In this document: positions 1-14,031 of the stretch, piece by piece
Layout: every line of letters begins with the position of its first letter
How positions within the stretch are numbered: position 1 is the stretch's first letter
DNA from: Monomorium pharaonis
Taxonomy: Eukaryota > Arthropoda > Insecta > Hymenoptera > Formicidae
Length of the DNA: 64,000 bases
Reading direction: 5' to 3'
Assembly: GCF_013373865.1 (NCBI RefSeq)
Contig: NC_050476.1
Location: 3,890,501-3,954,500, forward strand
Made by a program: the position numbers and the translations under genes
The notes under the pieces: model-generated
Seen by the model: the letters and a program-made list of their open reading frames with translations, nothing else
What the model was told of the DNA's origin: nothing
Databases searched by the model: none

Positions 1-3000
1 CTTATATAGCTTGACGTAAGATGTGTGACAAAAATAGCTTTTGTAAAATGTTAAATTATTTATATTCATGTCCATTTTGGAACTACTTTTATCAACAGAT
101 TATTCTCGGAAAGAAGGGTCCGTCTCCTTCGTAGTACGCGATAAGGTTGGGCCAGGAAAACGGAGTGATATTCTTATCGCATGGAAATTGATACTTGCAC
201 AACAGTTAAGAAATATATTCGCAATTTATATACAGAGAATATTATTTGTTAAATGTGTTACAGTACTCGATATCACATAATTACTGAAAACTGCATTGTG
301 ACGATAATAATAAAATACACGTGTGCACAAATTTAGTAAATCTTAAGCTGTTTAAAAAAAATCACGTAGATTAAAAGCTTATTAATAATATAAATCATAG
401 AAAATCCAGTAAACTAAAATTATAATATATAAATAATACAGAAAGAAAATATAAATAAAATATACGAAATATGGGTAAACCGAGGTTGTGAGTGAGCACA
501 AGCGTGAGACACGAGAAATAAATTCTCTTTTAAGACTTACAGGGCACGCGATATAAAATCTACGACTGCTGCCGGTACACGAACGAAGAAGCGGTCGTCT
601 CTTTCGGGATCATGTTACAAAATACCTATCACAGTCGTGTTTTTCGGTCGGCCGATATTTATGGCAAGCTGAAATCGTGGAATCGGAGATAGGGCTGGAG
701 AAAGAAAGAGAGAAAGAGACGATCAAGACGGACGTATCTCGTTCGGAAGGCGCAGTCATATGCCGGGTACAATCACAGCGCATAACGCGAGGACTGGATA
801 CGGCTGGGTGCATAGCGGGGTGCAGCTGCCTCTTCTTCTGCGGCCGCGTTAGCCGCATCTGCCGATCTTCCTTCCCACCCCGTGCGTCGTACGTCCGTCG
901 TCCACCATCTCATCGGTCTCTCCCTGGTCATCCTCGTTTCGGGCCCGCGGCGCATTACGCGGCACATTTTCTCCGAGAGTTGCATCCTCTCGTAGGATCG
1001 CGCGGGGCACCGAAAAGACCGGCTCTCCGATATCTCCTTTCCACGGGGTCCACGTTTCGGAGAACGTACGTATCCGCGCCCCAGCGTAATAACATCCCTC
1101 GCACGTATAATATCTCGGCCCGCGTGTAATATATGAAATATTTTCGTGAATATAGAGGGTGATCATACGGTACGCCAGCGTCCAAGAGTATCTCGCGCGG
1201 ATATCAACGCGATCGAGAAAAAAAAAAAGTGACGAAAAATATTGCGAGGAAAGCTAAATCCATGACGACGTGTAACGGACACTGCGATGTTAAGGTACGG
1301 TTATAGCGATGTTAAGAATCATGAATATTATCTGTCGGGAAGTTTACTAATATTGATTAAAGTAGTATCGCGTAGCAAAACTGGACGGTGAACATGTATG
1401 TTGAGAGGGAAATGAAAATAAGTACACGCGATGTAATCGAATATTACGCTATTGATAGTATCGCTGCACGTTGCATCGGTGATGCAAGCCACTTTGTTAT
1501 TGTGTCCCGAGGAAGAAACGAAATCAGAGCAATATGTTACGACAGAAATCATAATTGAGCGATAGCCATTAGTGGCTGACGCAAGAGGCGCGCAAGACTT
1601 ATTTCACGCCTGTTGAATTTAATCGAATGTATGTTTCGCGATCAAAATCACATTCAGAACTATTTCTCCAGTCAGTTATTTCTCACAAGATAAACCTTTT
1701 CACTCTCGTTGGCTTATACGCGCCCATGTAAGAAACAAGTCGCGCTCGGTATATACATTTCTCGTGCGAGATGAATAAACAAGCAGGCAGTCGCGTGAAT
1801 CATACACTTCGTATCCTGAATGCGAAAATATGGTATCTCCCCCTTTCCTCGGGTTTCTTACGTTAATCCGCCGTGTGGTGCGATAGAAACGTAGACGGAG
1901 GACCACGCGGAGTCGATCCGCAGACGTTTGTTCATCGTCTCGAGGATAGTTCATCGAGAGCAAGATGTTTGCTAGAAGACGACGAGGAAGGGAAGAGCTG
2001 CTCCCTGTTTACCTTGCGCTTAAGTACACGTTAGTACGCGTATTCCGGCGAGTTCGCGGACGAGAGACGACCGTGTACCATTCACCCGGCATTGTATCGA
2101 AGTTTAAGCTTCATTCAGCGAAACGTAAATCCCCCGGCCCCCATCGCGAGAGGTCTCGGTTTCCCATTCAAGAAACGTGAATATATGAGTCGCAGCCGCC
2201 GCGAAATACTTCAGCTGCACGAAAATCCCAGGACTGCCGGTGCAGATGTAAACACACTGGAGTCTTTGAGGCGGCTCATTCGCTTCTCTCCCCGCGTGTT
2301 CGGGATTTTATATAAAGGAATGAATAGCGCGCGCGGGGCGCACGACACACAAACGCGCCACTCCAGAATGATGCCTCGGACACAAACGCGCATCGTGATG
2401 CGAGAGATTTTCGGCTTTTCGATTGTACGCGAGGAAGAATCGCCCTCTTAACACGATGTTTCTCGCGGAAAATGTCAACGAGTTTATTTCTTAAGGAAGT
2501 TCGCTTCTCCAGAGGCTTACGAATACTTCACTTTGCAAATTAAGATGGAAAGAAGTTCTAAATACCCTGTACCACTGTCAAGTGTCTTCATTAAAACATA
2601 AATAGATCGCTGAGAAATTCGTTGTTAACAACAAATTCATTAAATCGACTAGGAAAATTATTATTTCACTTTATATCATAAAAGTATAATGTTCAGCTAT
2701 ATATTCACTCATTGGCTTTTGATTTAATCGCCCGTCATTATTGGTAAATTGGTGCGTAGATTCTCAAGCGATACGTGGGAGGAGATACTTATTCTGCCGC
2801 GCGGCCAGGATGCAGCGAAGGAAAAAAGGAGTGTTACGGTGAAGTTACCACCTCGGGGTAAGAACGTATCGTATTAGAGAAGCCAGCTTCGTACATTGGT
2901 TTAGAAGAAGCCAAGGATGAGCGCGGGTTGCATCGCGGTAAGAAAGAGAGAGAAAGAGGAAGAGAGAGAACGAAACGGGAAAATCGTTTCTCGCTCGATA

Positions 3001-6000
3001 GCGTACACATATGACGGGAAATTACCCGCCAATTCTCGATAAGTTATCGACAATTTTAGAAGAATGCCGTCGGGAAGTGACGCCGCGTCGCGCGTTCGTA
3101 GTCGAGCAAAACCGACAATTTGCCGGGCATTAAAGGCAACCGCTGCGCGCGCCGGTGTAACGTCGTCGGGCCGTTGCAGATCGAAACCGCGAGCACTTCC
3201 GGTCTCGAGATAGAGACGATACGAGATATGAATCCGAGGCATCGACGAGCTGACCGGCGGATCGTATCTCCGAGATGGCACGCCGCCCTCCCAAATTTCG
3301 TCAGCACCGAGCGTGCGCGCGCGCGAGGAAGTTATTAAGGCAACGCGCGGTGTTACATTAGGCAGATAAATGGTGAGATAGAGGAGGATTAAATTACAGC
3401 GCTATACGCGGCATTAAAACTATTCGTATACCCCGGCCCGCGTGGAAAAACGGAGAAGGGCAAATTACAGAGAGATGGCCGCGTCCTCTCCTGTAATAAG
3501 CCGACGCAGCAACGCGAGCGCGCGCGTGGCCGTTGCCGCGGCGCCGCTTACCGCCGCCGCCGTTAATCGCGTCATTCGATTAGTAGTTGATCGCCGCATA
3601 AATCCCGCCGAAAGCGTAGCGGCACGTGAAAATCACGGCTTGACGCCGCTCGTCTCTAATCTCGGATCGGATTAATCTTCGATCCAGAGGAGATACGGAC
3701 GAATGTAATTTACGCCTGCCGTCACAATTTATCGTGCGTTCAAATCGCTCGAAATCGGACGAAAATTACGCGTTCGGTTATAATTTTCGCGCCCGACACT
3801 GTTTCGGTTTCGAGACAATCTGCAAATCGCGGAGAAATTTTCTGATTTCAGAGACGATTCGTGAGACGAAGTCCACGGTAGGAGAATCGAAGCAGGAAGT
3901 TGGGTAGGGGGGAGGGGGAGCCACGAAACTCGGGGACTCAATCTAAACTAACCGGGCAGGTTCTCCCAGAGGTCCGCCCGTAATTAAATATTACAAATGA
4001 TCGTTGGCTGCATCTTCAGGGTTTCTCCATCCCTTGATGGCGACTGGCGACTGGCGAGAGAGGAGCGCTCCCAACACGGTAGACCATTCGCGATCGCCCC
4101 GACGGGAATAGTCCGTTCGACTCGCGCAGGAGTTTCAGAGAAACCCGTTTCAGTCACGCTCGCAAGCGGACACCTTTTTTTTAGGTGTGCTACGCATCCT
4201 AAGTCAGACTACTCCGCAACATTTTTTTCTTGAAACACGTGTTAAAAAGTGTTAAAAGATGCGCCGGATTAAAATAATAACGACGTCGTTCTAAAATCTC
4301 CAGCACGAGTCACTTAATTTCAGAAACATCGAATAAGAGTTTCTAATTATGTAATGTTATATTTTAATGTGTAACTCAAGATGTTTAAGAATAAAAAGTC
4401 TGTTTACTTTCGAAATTACTTCTACAGTGAAAAATTACACAAGCTCAATTTTCCGCCTTTCAGGAGTGACGTTTCACTCTACGTGATTTAGAGATTATCT
4501 ATGCCGTGATTCACCGCGCTTATTACGCAACAATAATGTGATACAATGTCTGTAACGCTTAGGATTTTGCGAACAATTCTCTCACGCGTATCCGGACCAG
4601 ATGTCTGTCGCGAGAACGGTGTAGCGAAGTGGAGAGTGGCAGCAGTCTGATTTATCTCGGGGACGAATCCGACGAACGGCAAGCAACGGCGGTGCTCTAT
4701 CAGCATTAGCGGAAGTCAAACAACGCGCTGATATCGAGCCGGCTTCGTATAACGTTACGCGACGGATCGTCCAAGTAATTCGAACCTGGGGACTAAGAGT
4801 TGCCGAGGCCGACTCGGTACAGCGACTAATCACCGTGAGAAGCCCTCCTACCTCCGCGCGGAAGCGCTTAATTACCATCGGCTCTCTCCCGATAACGCGC
4901 CGGAGAACTTCGACCTCCTCGTACCTCGGGATACTCGAAAGACGGGACACGGAGGTCGGGCCCATCTAGATAGAGTCGTAGCGAGCGGCGATCCGTATCG
5001 CCGTCCGACGTGAAAGACAATTGGAAACGATTTCGTAACGGCGACTATAAACGTAAAAGCAAACTGTCGCGGCACGAAGCCGCGACGAGACACGAATCGC
5101 CGCGGAATTTCATTCTTCGCTCTCGCCGATCCTAGAGAAGAAAGTGGGAGGGGTGGGGGAAATTTTTCCGTTGAATGAAAGTATTTTCACAAATTCTCCT
5201 CACGGCGAGATGACGATCCTCCCGCAAACTTCCGCAAACGCAAGACTCTTTAGCTCGTGAAAACAACGCGGCAATTTAGCGTCGTGAGTTTCGTTGCGGA
5301 AGAAAGTCGGTAAAACGATACCACGATGGCTCTCCTCAGCAAATTATAAAGTACGCCATTTTACAGAGAATCAATGTTTATTTTTTTTTTATGCTAGAAC
5401 GGACATAACTATGGTTTTCTTAGCGACGCATATGTTAGGATCATGGTATCCCGTGAAGTTACAATTTCCGAGAAACTTTTAAAAAAATGTCCAATGTCCC
5501 GATTTCTTAAAACTCGTCATTTCAAATCTGTCAGGCAGTACCCGTGTCGCTTTAACGAAGTTTTCCAGCACAGCGGGATCACCAGATTACAGCGATGAGC
5601 TCTCCTTTGTTTGGCTTGAACACCTTGAAACAGAGTGAATCATGACTGTCGATGTTGACGTTGATTTGTGACAAGTTATTATGGAAACGAGAGAGCCGGC
5701 AGAGCTTCCACGAAGTTAGTTTCCTGGTTTATTCCGTAACTGTGGCAACTACGCTGTTATTTATATGGAGCGTGGCATAGGCAATAATACCCGAGCGTCT
5801 CTCCAATTTAGCGGACAATGTAGTTCATAAAATTGTGAACAAAAAAATAACGACGACAATTGGCCGCCCGGCTTCCTGCGACATTCACGAAATTTTTCTA
5901 CCCGCGTAAACAAGCTGTCCTCCCGATCCGACAAGAAACCCGATAGGATCGCTTCCCCCCGCGGTATCCCATAACGACAGGACTTTTCCTTGTTTCGGTG

Positions 6001-6147
6001 GTCGGTAGACCGGTGGAAAACACATGTCTCTACCGCGGCAGATACAACACAATCGATCCGGCTGCTAGGCGCGCATTCCTCATCTCTTGTCAAGTATGGG
6101 AGAATGGCTCATCCTCGTCGTCCAGGTATGATAAAGACCAAGAAGGG

Positions 6148-6209
6148 GAGGAGGGGGAGGAGGAGGAGGAGGAGGAGGAGGAGGAGGAGGAGGAGGAGGA
6201 GGAGGAGGG
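6148..6209 (+). repeat. (GGA)n microsatellite, about 20 units
   Basis: An almost pure GGA tract of about 60 bp. In three frames it reads as poly-Glu, poly-Arg or poly-Gly, and on the other strand as poly-Leu, which creates spurious open frames at 5990-6297. Confidence 0.95.
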
Positions 6210-9200
6210 TCGTCGTTGACGACCATCGTGGAAAAGCAGGACGAGCCAGATGGGAGGACGAAGACGGGGAAGGGAGAGAGAAAAGGTGAAGGTGCAACGA
6301 GGTAGAAAGCGGCCAGTCCGGCTCCGGGATATTCTATTATGCCGGGTTATCTAGATTATGGCATTCCTGCTTCGTGGAACCCGGCAACCCGGGGTGGACG
6401 GGGTGTTGTTGCGAGACCGGGGGCCCCGGCTACGATCGCCCTTCTCGCTTTCCGCTATATCGCGGGGCCCTCGAACGCCCATTAATCCTGCACCGTCTCG
6501 AAAAGCCCGAAATTAAAAAAGGAATATGCGTAGATGTATAGGGGAAGGGGAGAGAGAGAGAGAGAGATCCCGGACACAGAGAAACGGTCTGCCGCCGCGC
6601 TCGGAACAGGTAGTGCGCGTTCCATCTATCCAGGTGCTCTCCTTCTTCCCACCCGTGTTTTGGGAGCTTCCACGATTCGCTTCGCATTAGACGAACACGC
6701 TCGAACGAGCGGTCGATTACTCGCGACGAGCGAAAACATCGTTCTGCGACTCTCTAATGTTGCGTGGCAATGGGACAAGTTACTGCAGATCATTTACACG
6801 AGTTCTAGTTTTTTTCGCTTCTTCTTTAGAAACGTATCCTTTTTCTCCGCACATTTTTTATTTACGTTATTTTCAACGCTTCATTTAACTGAAAAACTAA
6901 ATCGCAGATTGCAGCAGTGATATTGGTAATGACGGACAGAAATCACAGATTTTATGGTATCTTATATTTCCTTGTCGCGACATCGTGATAAACTACATCG
7001 TTCGTAAATATTTCAGTCGGTCGACCGTATCTAAGGGTCGAAACGTAGGCCTATCGTGGACCGTCGAAATAATCCAGGTAGCCAATCCGAGTTTTCTTTG
7101 TTTCTGCGTTCCTCTTGTTCCTTCATCATCTGAAGATTATGTTACATTAGTGTATCCATTCGTAAGATTTACAGCGATAAATGGCAGCGATGCATGGCGC
7201 CCGTAATGATGGCTCTTGTAAGGACACGTCGGGACAAACAAACTTGTGTCAATATGTCGATCCATTAGCAAGTGATTTTCCGACTTTACTGCACCTGCCC
7301 GGATACGAATTTATATCTCGATGGCGCCATTAGCGGATACTCGAGAAAGATTAAATACAAACGCCGCGTGTGTGTGTGCGCAGCTAGATAAGACGGGCAA
7401 ATCTCATTACTCCTTTTTGGGAGATTAGGCGATCACGGAAGATGCAATGGACCACGTAGCGAGAAATGAAAGGATTTGCAAACAATCGGAAGTTTGCATT
7501 GTAACGGATCGGCCGTCCATTATGTGGCCCCGATAAAAAAAGAGATGCTAAAAGGTCTCGAGAGACTCCACGTCTCTCGAAGATACGCAGTCGAAAAATG
7601 CTTGCATTTTCCTGGACCTATTGTAGGTAATGTTAATCATAGCAGAAAGATAGTCTAAGGGAGAAAAGACAACATTAGTCATAGAAGCTACATTCGAATT
7701 GAGACAAAGAGACTCGCTGACGCGATTACTATCCATATCCACTCGGGACCTATGCAAATAGGTATTATACGATGAGATTCCTCTCTCCGACAAGCTTCTT
7801 TACTCTAAAAAAATTAACACTGTAATCTAAGAGCGCGCCTAGGCACGCGTCCAGTTTGTCTAAGCGCGAGATAGGCACGATGTAACAGTAAACGTTGCTC
7901 GAAAGTGGTTTCGGTGCAACGGCCGGCGATTCCGTCGGTCCTTGAACGAGTCGTAAACGCGAACAGCTGTGGTCTCCAACCGCCCTCAGAGATGGCGCCG
8001 CGTGTAGCTCTAGGAAGAGAGTTGAAGATCGCTCCTCTCACTGGAAGCTGGGAGGAGAGTATTCCGTCGCTCGTGAGGTGGACCACTCACTTCGGCAGCA
8101 ACAACGACGCGGGAGAGACGCGAAGCGACAACGCCTCATTTTGCATCGCATTAATACATTTTGCGTTTTACAACTCGCCTAATGAGCTGTCACACCCGAA
8201 CTGTTTATGGAGCTATTCCGATCATTTCGAAACGGCGCAAAGTTGCACGATAACGTAAACTTCCGGTTTATTTTTACTTGAAATCTCGGGCAAATAAGAT
8301 TTGTAATGTTGTTGATTTAATAGGCAATAACGAAGAGAAGCGGCAAATATCAACTTCATTTGTCAACATTATTTGTGATGCATGGGGTTAGGTGTGTCTT
8401 AAAAAGAGGCGCAGATCAACATTTAAAAAGATTCCGGAAAATAAATTGCTGCACCGCCAGATTATTGTAATATAATAACACTGGCATTTTCTACATCTAC
8501 GTAATGTTTCTTGATCTTGAGTATTTTTCTCTGAACGTTTTCCATTTCTTCAACTCTCTTCCCTTTAGCTCGATTTCTTTTTAAGTTTCAACAACGATTT
8601 CCCCGTCAATTTTTTTCTGTCACGACGGGAAGATCGCGCGTAAATATTAAAGACTTCGGGGCGCGGTGAAATTTCAGCGCGGTCGGCGCAACTGCACTCG
8701 GGGCGCAAATTATCTCATTAAACGCTTCCACGTTTCGAGGCCCTCCGCCTTCCGCGGCGCAACAAAGTGCAGCCGCAATAATTGCGACGTCATTCATACT
8801 CTCACAATGCGCCCGGCCGAGAGTCACGTTGCGGCTGCGGCGCGGCCGCCGTCGCTGACTAATCTTCCAGATACAGAAAGTAGTTCCCCGGGGCGACAAA
8901 AAGCAACGGGCGCTGGGCCGCGTGTATACCTCAATTACACGAGGCCGAAGAGAGAGCTCGCACCTTGCGCCGCAGCCCGAAAGAGAAGTCCCTCGCGGTC
9001 TACCCGGGGATCCGGACTCGCCAACGTAAAACTCGGCCGGCCGACGAACGAATGTCGTTTCCTCTGCGGGATAACTCGGCCGGCCGATACGCAACCGTCA
9101 TCCCGTAACGAGTTACATTCTCACGAGGAAATTAATGACGAGATTTATGGGAAGTGTAACGCGACGGTCGCCACGCGATCGCTAAAGATTAACGTCGGAT

Positions 9201-9996
9201 AACAATTACGAATTACAGGGCAATAACGGCAGAATGGGATTAGAATTGGTTTTTAAATTAAACATTCGCGTTGCGGCAATTCGCTCGCTTCAATTTCCAC
9301 GTAATTTCCTCGGGCGAGGAGGTTGAATAAATGTAATATAACGCGAACGTTAAAGGCTATTTAATAAGCGTATCGCGATCAGCGGTGCTCGCCCGAACTC
9401 ATACCGCACACGCAACGTACGCATATGCGTGCAGCAGGTTCACGAGCGCGCGCGGCCCGGACGGACGACCGTGAAAGCGCCGCTCATTATGGTGTAATGG
9501 GTTATTTCGATCCTTCTCGAATTACCGAGTCGACAATAAGGGATTCGATTCGAGAAAGCCCCGCTCGCCCCTTGCGAGGGCTTTGATATTAAAAGCGACA
9601 TGGAAGAAGGAGGACAAAAGGAGGAACGAGGACGAGAAAAAGGAACGAAGGGTGAAAGAAAACCAGAGCGGCGTGCGATTTCGATCGGACAGTTAGAACC
9701 CGGAAGATTTCAAACATAGTAATACAAGAGAAATATTCAATCGTGGTTAATAAATGAAAAACATTGCATATTAATTCTGAAATGCTATTCACTTCGTTCT
9801 TACAATAAGACTATTATATTCTGGGAAACTTCAGCTATATGATTAAAAAATTTTTAATACTTTTTTATGTCTACTTTACTTATTACTTTTTATATTCAGG
9901 TTCGCGAGATATGGAATAATAAAACAGATTGTTATTACTATTTTTCAAGCTATGGTAAATACGCCGTAATTACGCTGCACCTGTTAAAAGAATCAA

Positions 9997-10015
9997 CTCT
10001 CTCTCTCTCTCTCTC
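9997..10015 (+). repeat. (CT)n microsatellite
   Basis: About nine CT units inside the presumed ephrin intron. Confidence 0.9.
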
Positions 10016-13000
10016 AGGATTAAAAATCGCTAATTTAATTCTCAGCACATTTTCAACTTTCTATTCCGAGGATGACTCGAGAGAATATGGCGCACGGAAA
10101 TCAAGGATAGTTACGCACACGCGCGTTCCTCTCTGTTACCCTTCATCTGGACGGGACGAGACAAGGTGCAATCTCCTCCGCGGTTTCGCGTGCGAAACGT
10201 ACACTTATACGCACTTCACGCATTCTCTCCAGTCCGTGTCCACCCTCGTACGTCGTCGCGCGCGTAGAGGAGAGCGCACGAGTCCCTTGTGCCGCGCGAC
10301 ACTCTCGCCGACACACACTGAAGCTTTAGAAATCACCGAGTCTTCCGGGTGTGACGGAGCGGAAATCGTCATTGTGTCGCGCGCTGGCAGGGCTCTTCGC
10401 TCTTCGCGCACGACTCGCGCCTCAGAAGAAAGAGAGAACGGATCGCCGTGCCGGGGCGAGGACTCGCTTTTCACCACGCGCTATGCCATGGCAATCATAA
10501 GGGGGAGAAGATGGAGGGCGACGTTGCGTTGAAACGGTGATTGCGCGTTCGCACACGTTTCACGCTCGCCGCACGAAAAATTACGATTAGACGTCTTCGA
10601 CCGCGAGAGAAACTCGTAAAGCGGCAAAGCGTGATGCACACATAATGATGGATTAAAAAAAAAAAAAAGAAATAAAAATATCAATAAGTTTAGACACAAA
10701 ATACTCTCGTCGATATCACAGCAAGCAGAAATTAGAAATCATTCGCAAGGCACAGTGTATATCGAAAACGGGCTACTAATTGCTATTCACGATTTTCTCA
10801 TAATTAGCAGCGTCAGTTATGCACCCGGTCTAACGGCCGAATTATTGCAGTGCGTCAAGATTCTCGTGAGCAACGCACGTTTAGATATTCCGCACGCATC
10901 GGGCGGAAAGCAGCCTCGTCGACCGCGATCGCTAATTAGGCCAACGGAGTGCGCCGACGAGCGTCTTCTCGCGGGTTCCCGTGGGAATGAAATTATCCCG
11001 CGCCGCTCACGCATACACGTATACACGCGCGTGTACTCCTTGTGCAGAGTTCGAGGCGCATTGCGGCGTGCGCGCGCGCACGGGCGCCGGGCCTGCAATT
11101 ATTTTAAGTGCGCGGCGATATCCAAGTAGCTATTAATGACGTTCCCGCGGATGGAATCGCGTGCCGAATGCGGATAACGCGCCGCGTATACACATACGCG
11201 TACGTATATACGCACGTGGGCGTGAATTAATCGGCGTAATAATGATCGTTACGGTACACCGGGAGAATCCCGGCGCGATACAGTTTTTTTCTCCCCCTCT
11301 CTTTTCCACGGGACGCGCGTCACCCGCTGAGCGCGCTGTTTCGGTTACCGGAGATCGCCCGTCGATGTAACCGTTAATAATACCGAACGTGCGTCTCGTA
11401 TCTCTCGGAGACGGTGTGTGCGTGGTTTTTATCATTACCGCGAATTTATAACCCCCGACGTATGTCCTCGCTCGTTATTGATGTCGTACGAGTATCCGGG
11501 GCTCGACGCTGTCACTCGTTTCCGACATAGTCGTAATTGTGAAAAATCGCAGTTCGCAAATTAAGAAGATTGTGTACGCGGTCGTTATCCTTCTCCGCGG
11601 ATACAATTCTCATGTGTGATTCTTATCTTTTGAAAATTACGCTACGTGTGTCTATGAAATCATTATCTTCTGTTTTAATAAACGCAATTCACGTAATGCA
11701 ATGAGATGCAATTTCGAAATCGTAATATTGTAATTAGTACATGTTACGACGTGAATAAGATGGCTGGCATCATTTTGGCGTTTCAAGGATCGTGGTTACC
11801 ATTTATGTAATAGTTAAGCTCAATTATAATCGCGCAAAAATATCGAGATAATATTAATTTATTAAAGTTAAGACGCGGAGGCGAGGGAGAAACGTTAATT
11901 ATATCTAATCACAATTGCGAAAACGCAATCATAATATTTAATAACTCAATTAATTTTGTGATAGGGGAGATGTCGACGCCCTCGAGAGAGAGAGATGGAG
12001 GGAGTGGAGTGGAGGTTTACATTTACGTAATTATATCCTATTGTATCTCGCATCATAAGCGACACCGTAGGCCCCTTACGTCGGGTCAGACGCGTCCGGA
12101 ACGTTATTATTCACGCCACCCTCGAACAACAGAAACGGATACGACGCAATCCTCGTGCAATGTGGCGCGACACGAAATTAGGCGCGGCGTAAATTCTGTT
12201 AGCGGGTGAGCGGTCGCGTTTTATGGATTACAGCCCCCGTCCTGGTTCAACGCGTAAAGTATCCTGTAAGCCGTGTAAGCGCGCCAGGGGCTGTCCCCGG
12301 GACGCACGGGGGTGCGTGCAGGCCCGTTCGTGTCTCCTTCCCTGACTCGCGTAGGTCACGGGGGCTCCTCCTCCCTGACAGGAAGCAGCTGCAGCTGCGG
12401 GCGACACTCTTTCGATTACGTCGCGATGGTTCGGCTTTTCGCTTCTGCGGAGAGACCGCTGTGTATCGTCCGCGCCCCGCCCTGTCGGGGGTTTCCAGTT
12501 TCCAGGCTACCGTCGTCGTAATTAACGACAAAAAGTAACGAGGCCCCGATAATGGACGACAGAATACACGTTTTTCCGTGTAACGTGGCGCGCACTCGAG
12601 CGCATTCTGCGCTCGTCGAAGCGGGAAGTGGCATCAGAACGGATTACTCGGATTGCTCTGGTATGAAGTGACGATTAGCGGGTGTGGCTGTCGCGCCAGG
12701 ATCTTTTTTTTTCTACGTACATACGAACGAGTTCATAAAGCGCCGCGTGAATTGACTGCGGACATTGCGAATTGCGAACGCGTGGAACCAGTTTCCTGAA
12801 TTACTGCAAAACGTGCTCGTTGCACCGCGCTGAACTCGCTTTTACATTGCTTCGGGAATGAGTGCCGGGCGTTCGGGGACTAACGGTAATGTCAATAGGT
12901 TTGGAAGTAGAATGATCTGCAGCTTGAAAATAGAAAGGTACGTTCAAATATAGAATATTTCCCCTTTCACTCGCGAAAGGCGGAAAAATATTGTCGACAT

Positions 13001-13156
13001 GATAGTAAAGTTTGCGATATAGGTTCACTTGAACAGATCAAGGCAGCTGGTGAAAAATAACTTACATTGATTTAGCTGTATATGCAGAAAAATATCATTC
13101 TCGTGCTAGGAAAGGCGATTACTCAATTTTAGCTTTCTTCTTTTAACGATTATCTT

Positions 13157-13366
13157 CACAAAGAGTATTTTCTTAATAATAATTTTAAGATACACTCATC
13201 ATTTATTTGAAACAAGTAATACTTAAAATAACTTTCTGTGTAATTTTTTCGACACAATTTTATAATATTTTTCAAAATATAAAATCTTTTTTTAAGTGTA
13301 CGATAATAAGTTTTTCTAAAATTTGTGACGAGTATATTTTAAGATAACAGAGAGAATACTCTTTGT
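13157..13366. mobile_element. Hairpin element (MITE-like), about 210 bp
   Basis: The left end CACAAAGAGTATTTTC is mirrored by GAGAATACTCTTTG at the right end. The arms stay alignable for about 45-60 bases inward (AAGATACACTCATC against the inverse of GACGAGTATATTTTAAG). It sits in AT-rich DNA and has no coding capacity. A degraded miniature inverted-repeat transposon is the simplest reading; no target-site duplication was identified. Confidence 0.55.
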
Positions 13367-14007
13367 TAAACTGTCATTTATTAAAAAATTATTTTCTAGC
13401 AATATAATCACTATTTTGTTGTGTGCAATTACAAGTTACAAGATTTTTTCCTATCAATACAAGTAAAACTTTTAAAGCTTGTTGTTTTACAAATTATCAA
13501 CTTTAATTTAGACTTTCTATTTCGATTTTCTATCTTTTTTTAAATATTTAAAACTAGAAAAAGATGGAAAGTAAGTTAAAGTTTATGTGCATGCCTAAGT
13601 CTTATTATTCAAGGATCACTTTAAAATTACAGTTATATAATCGCCGTACTTATAATGAAGCGGGATTTGCAACGAGTCCTCCGGTAGTACGGCAGTAGTT
13701 ATACATATAATATGTCTCGAAAAAAAATATTACACGGATAAATAAGTCTCTAAAACGAGTTTATAATGACTACTAGTCGTGTCCGCCGCCGTATACTGCC
13801 CGCAGCTCGATCCGATGAGAACACGAAGGACAGTAAGACAGGAAGAAGGTGTCTCGCAAGTTCACGGAGATATTTACGCGCTGTCCGCGCACTCGTAAAT
13901 GTCGCCACGGCGTCTCTCTTCTCGTTTTCCTCGACTGACGTGACAGCCTGTTAGGCTTTAATGATGAATAATTAATTTGCGGCTCGTTAAGCTGGTGCGT
14001 CGACCGT

Positions 14008-14031
14008 TCTCTCTCTCTCTCTCTCTCTCTC
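14008..14031 (+). repeat. (CT)n microsatellite, 12 units
   Basis: A pure CT run followed by a CG/CA-rich stretch (CGCACGCGCGCACGCG). Confidence 0.9.

Noticed and set aside
5990..6297. Poly-Arg, poly-Glu and poly-Leu open frames
   Set aside because: Translations of the GGA microsatellite.
8606..9202. Overlapping 162- and 178-codon frames on opposite strands
   Set aside because: Mutually shadowing frames in CpG-rich DNA with no motif.
9867..10532. 221-codon plus-strand frame
   Set aside because: Spans a CT microsatellite, changes composition midway from AT-rich to Arg-rich, no domain.
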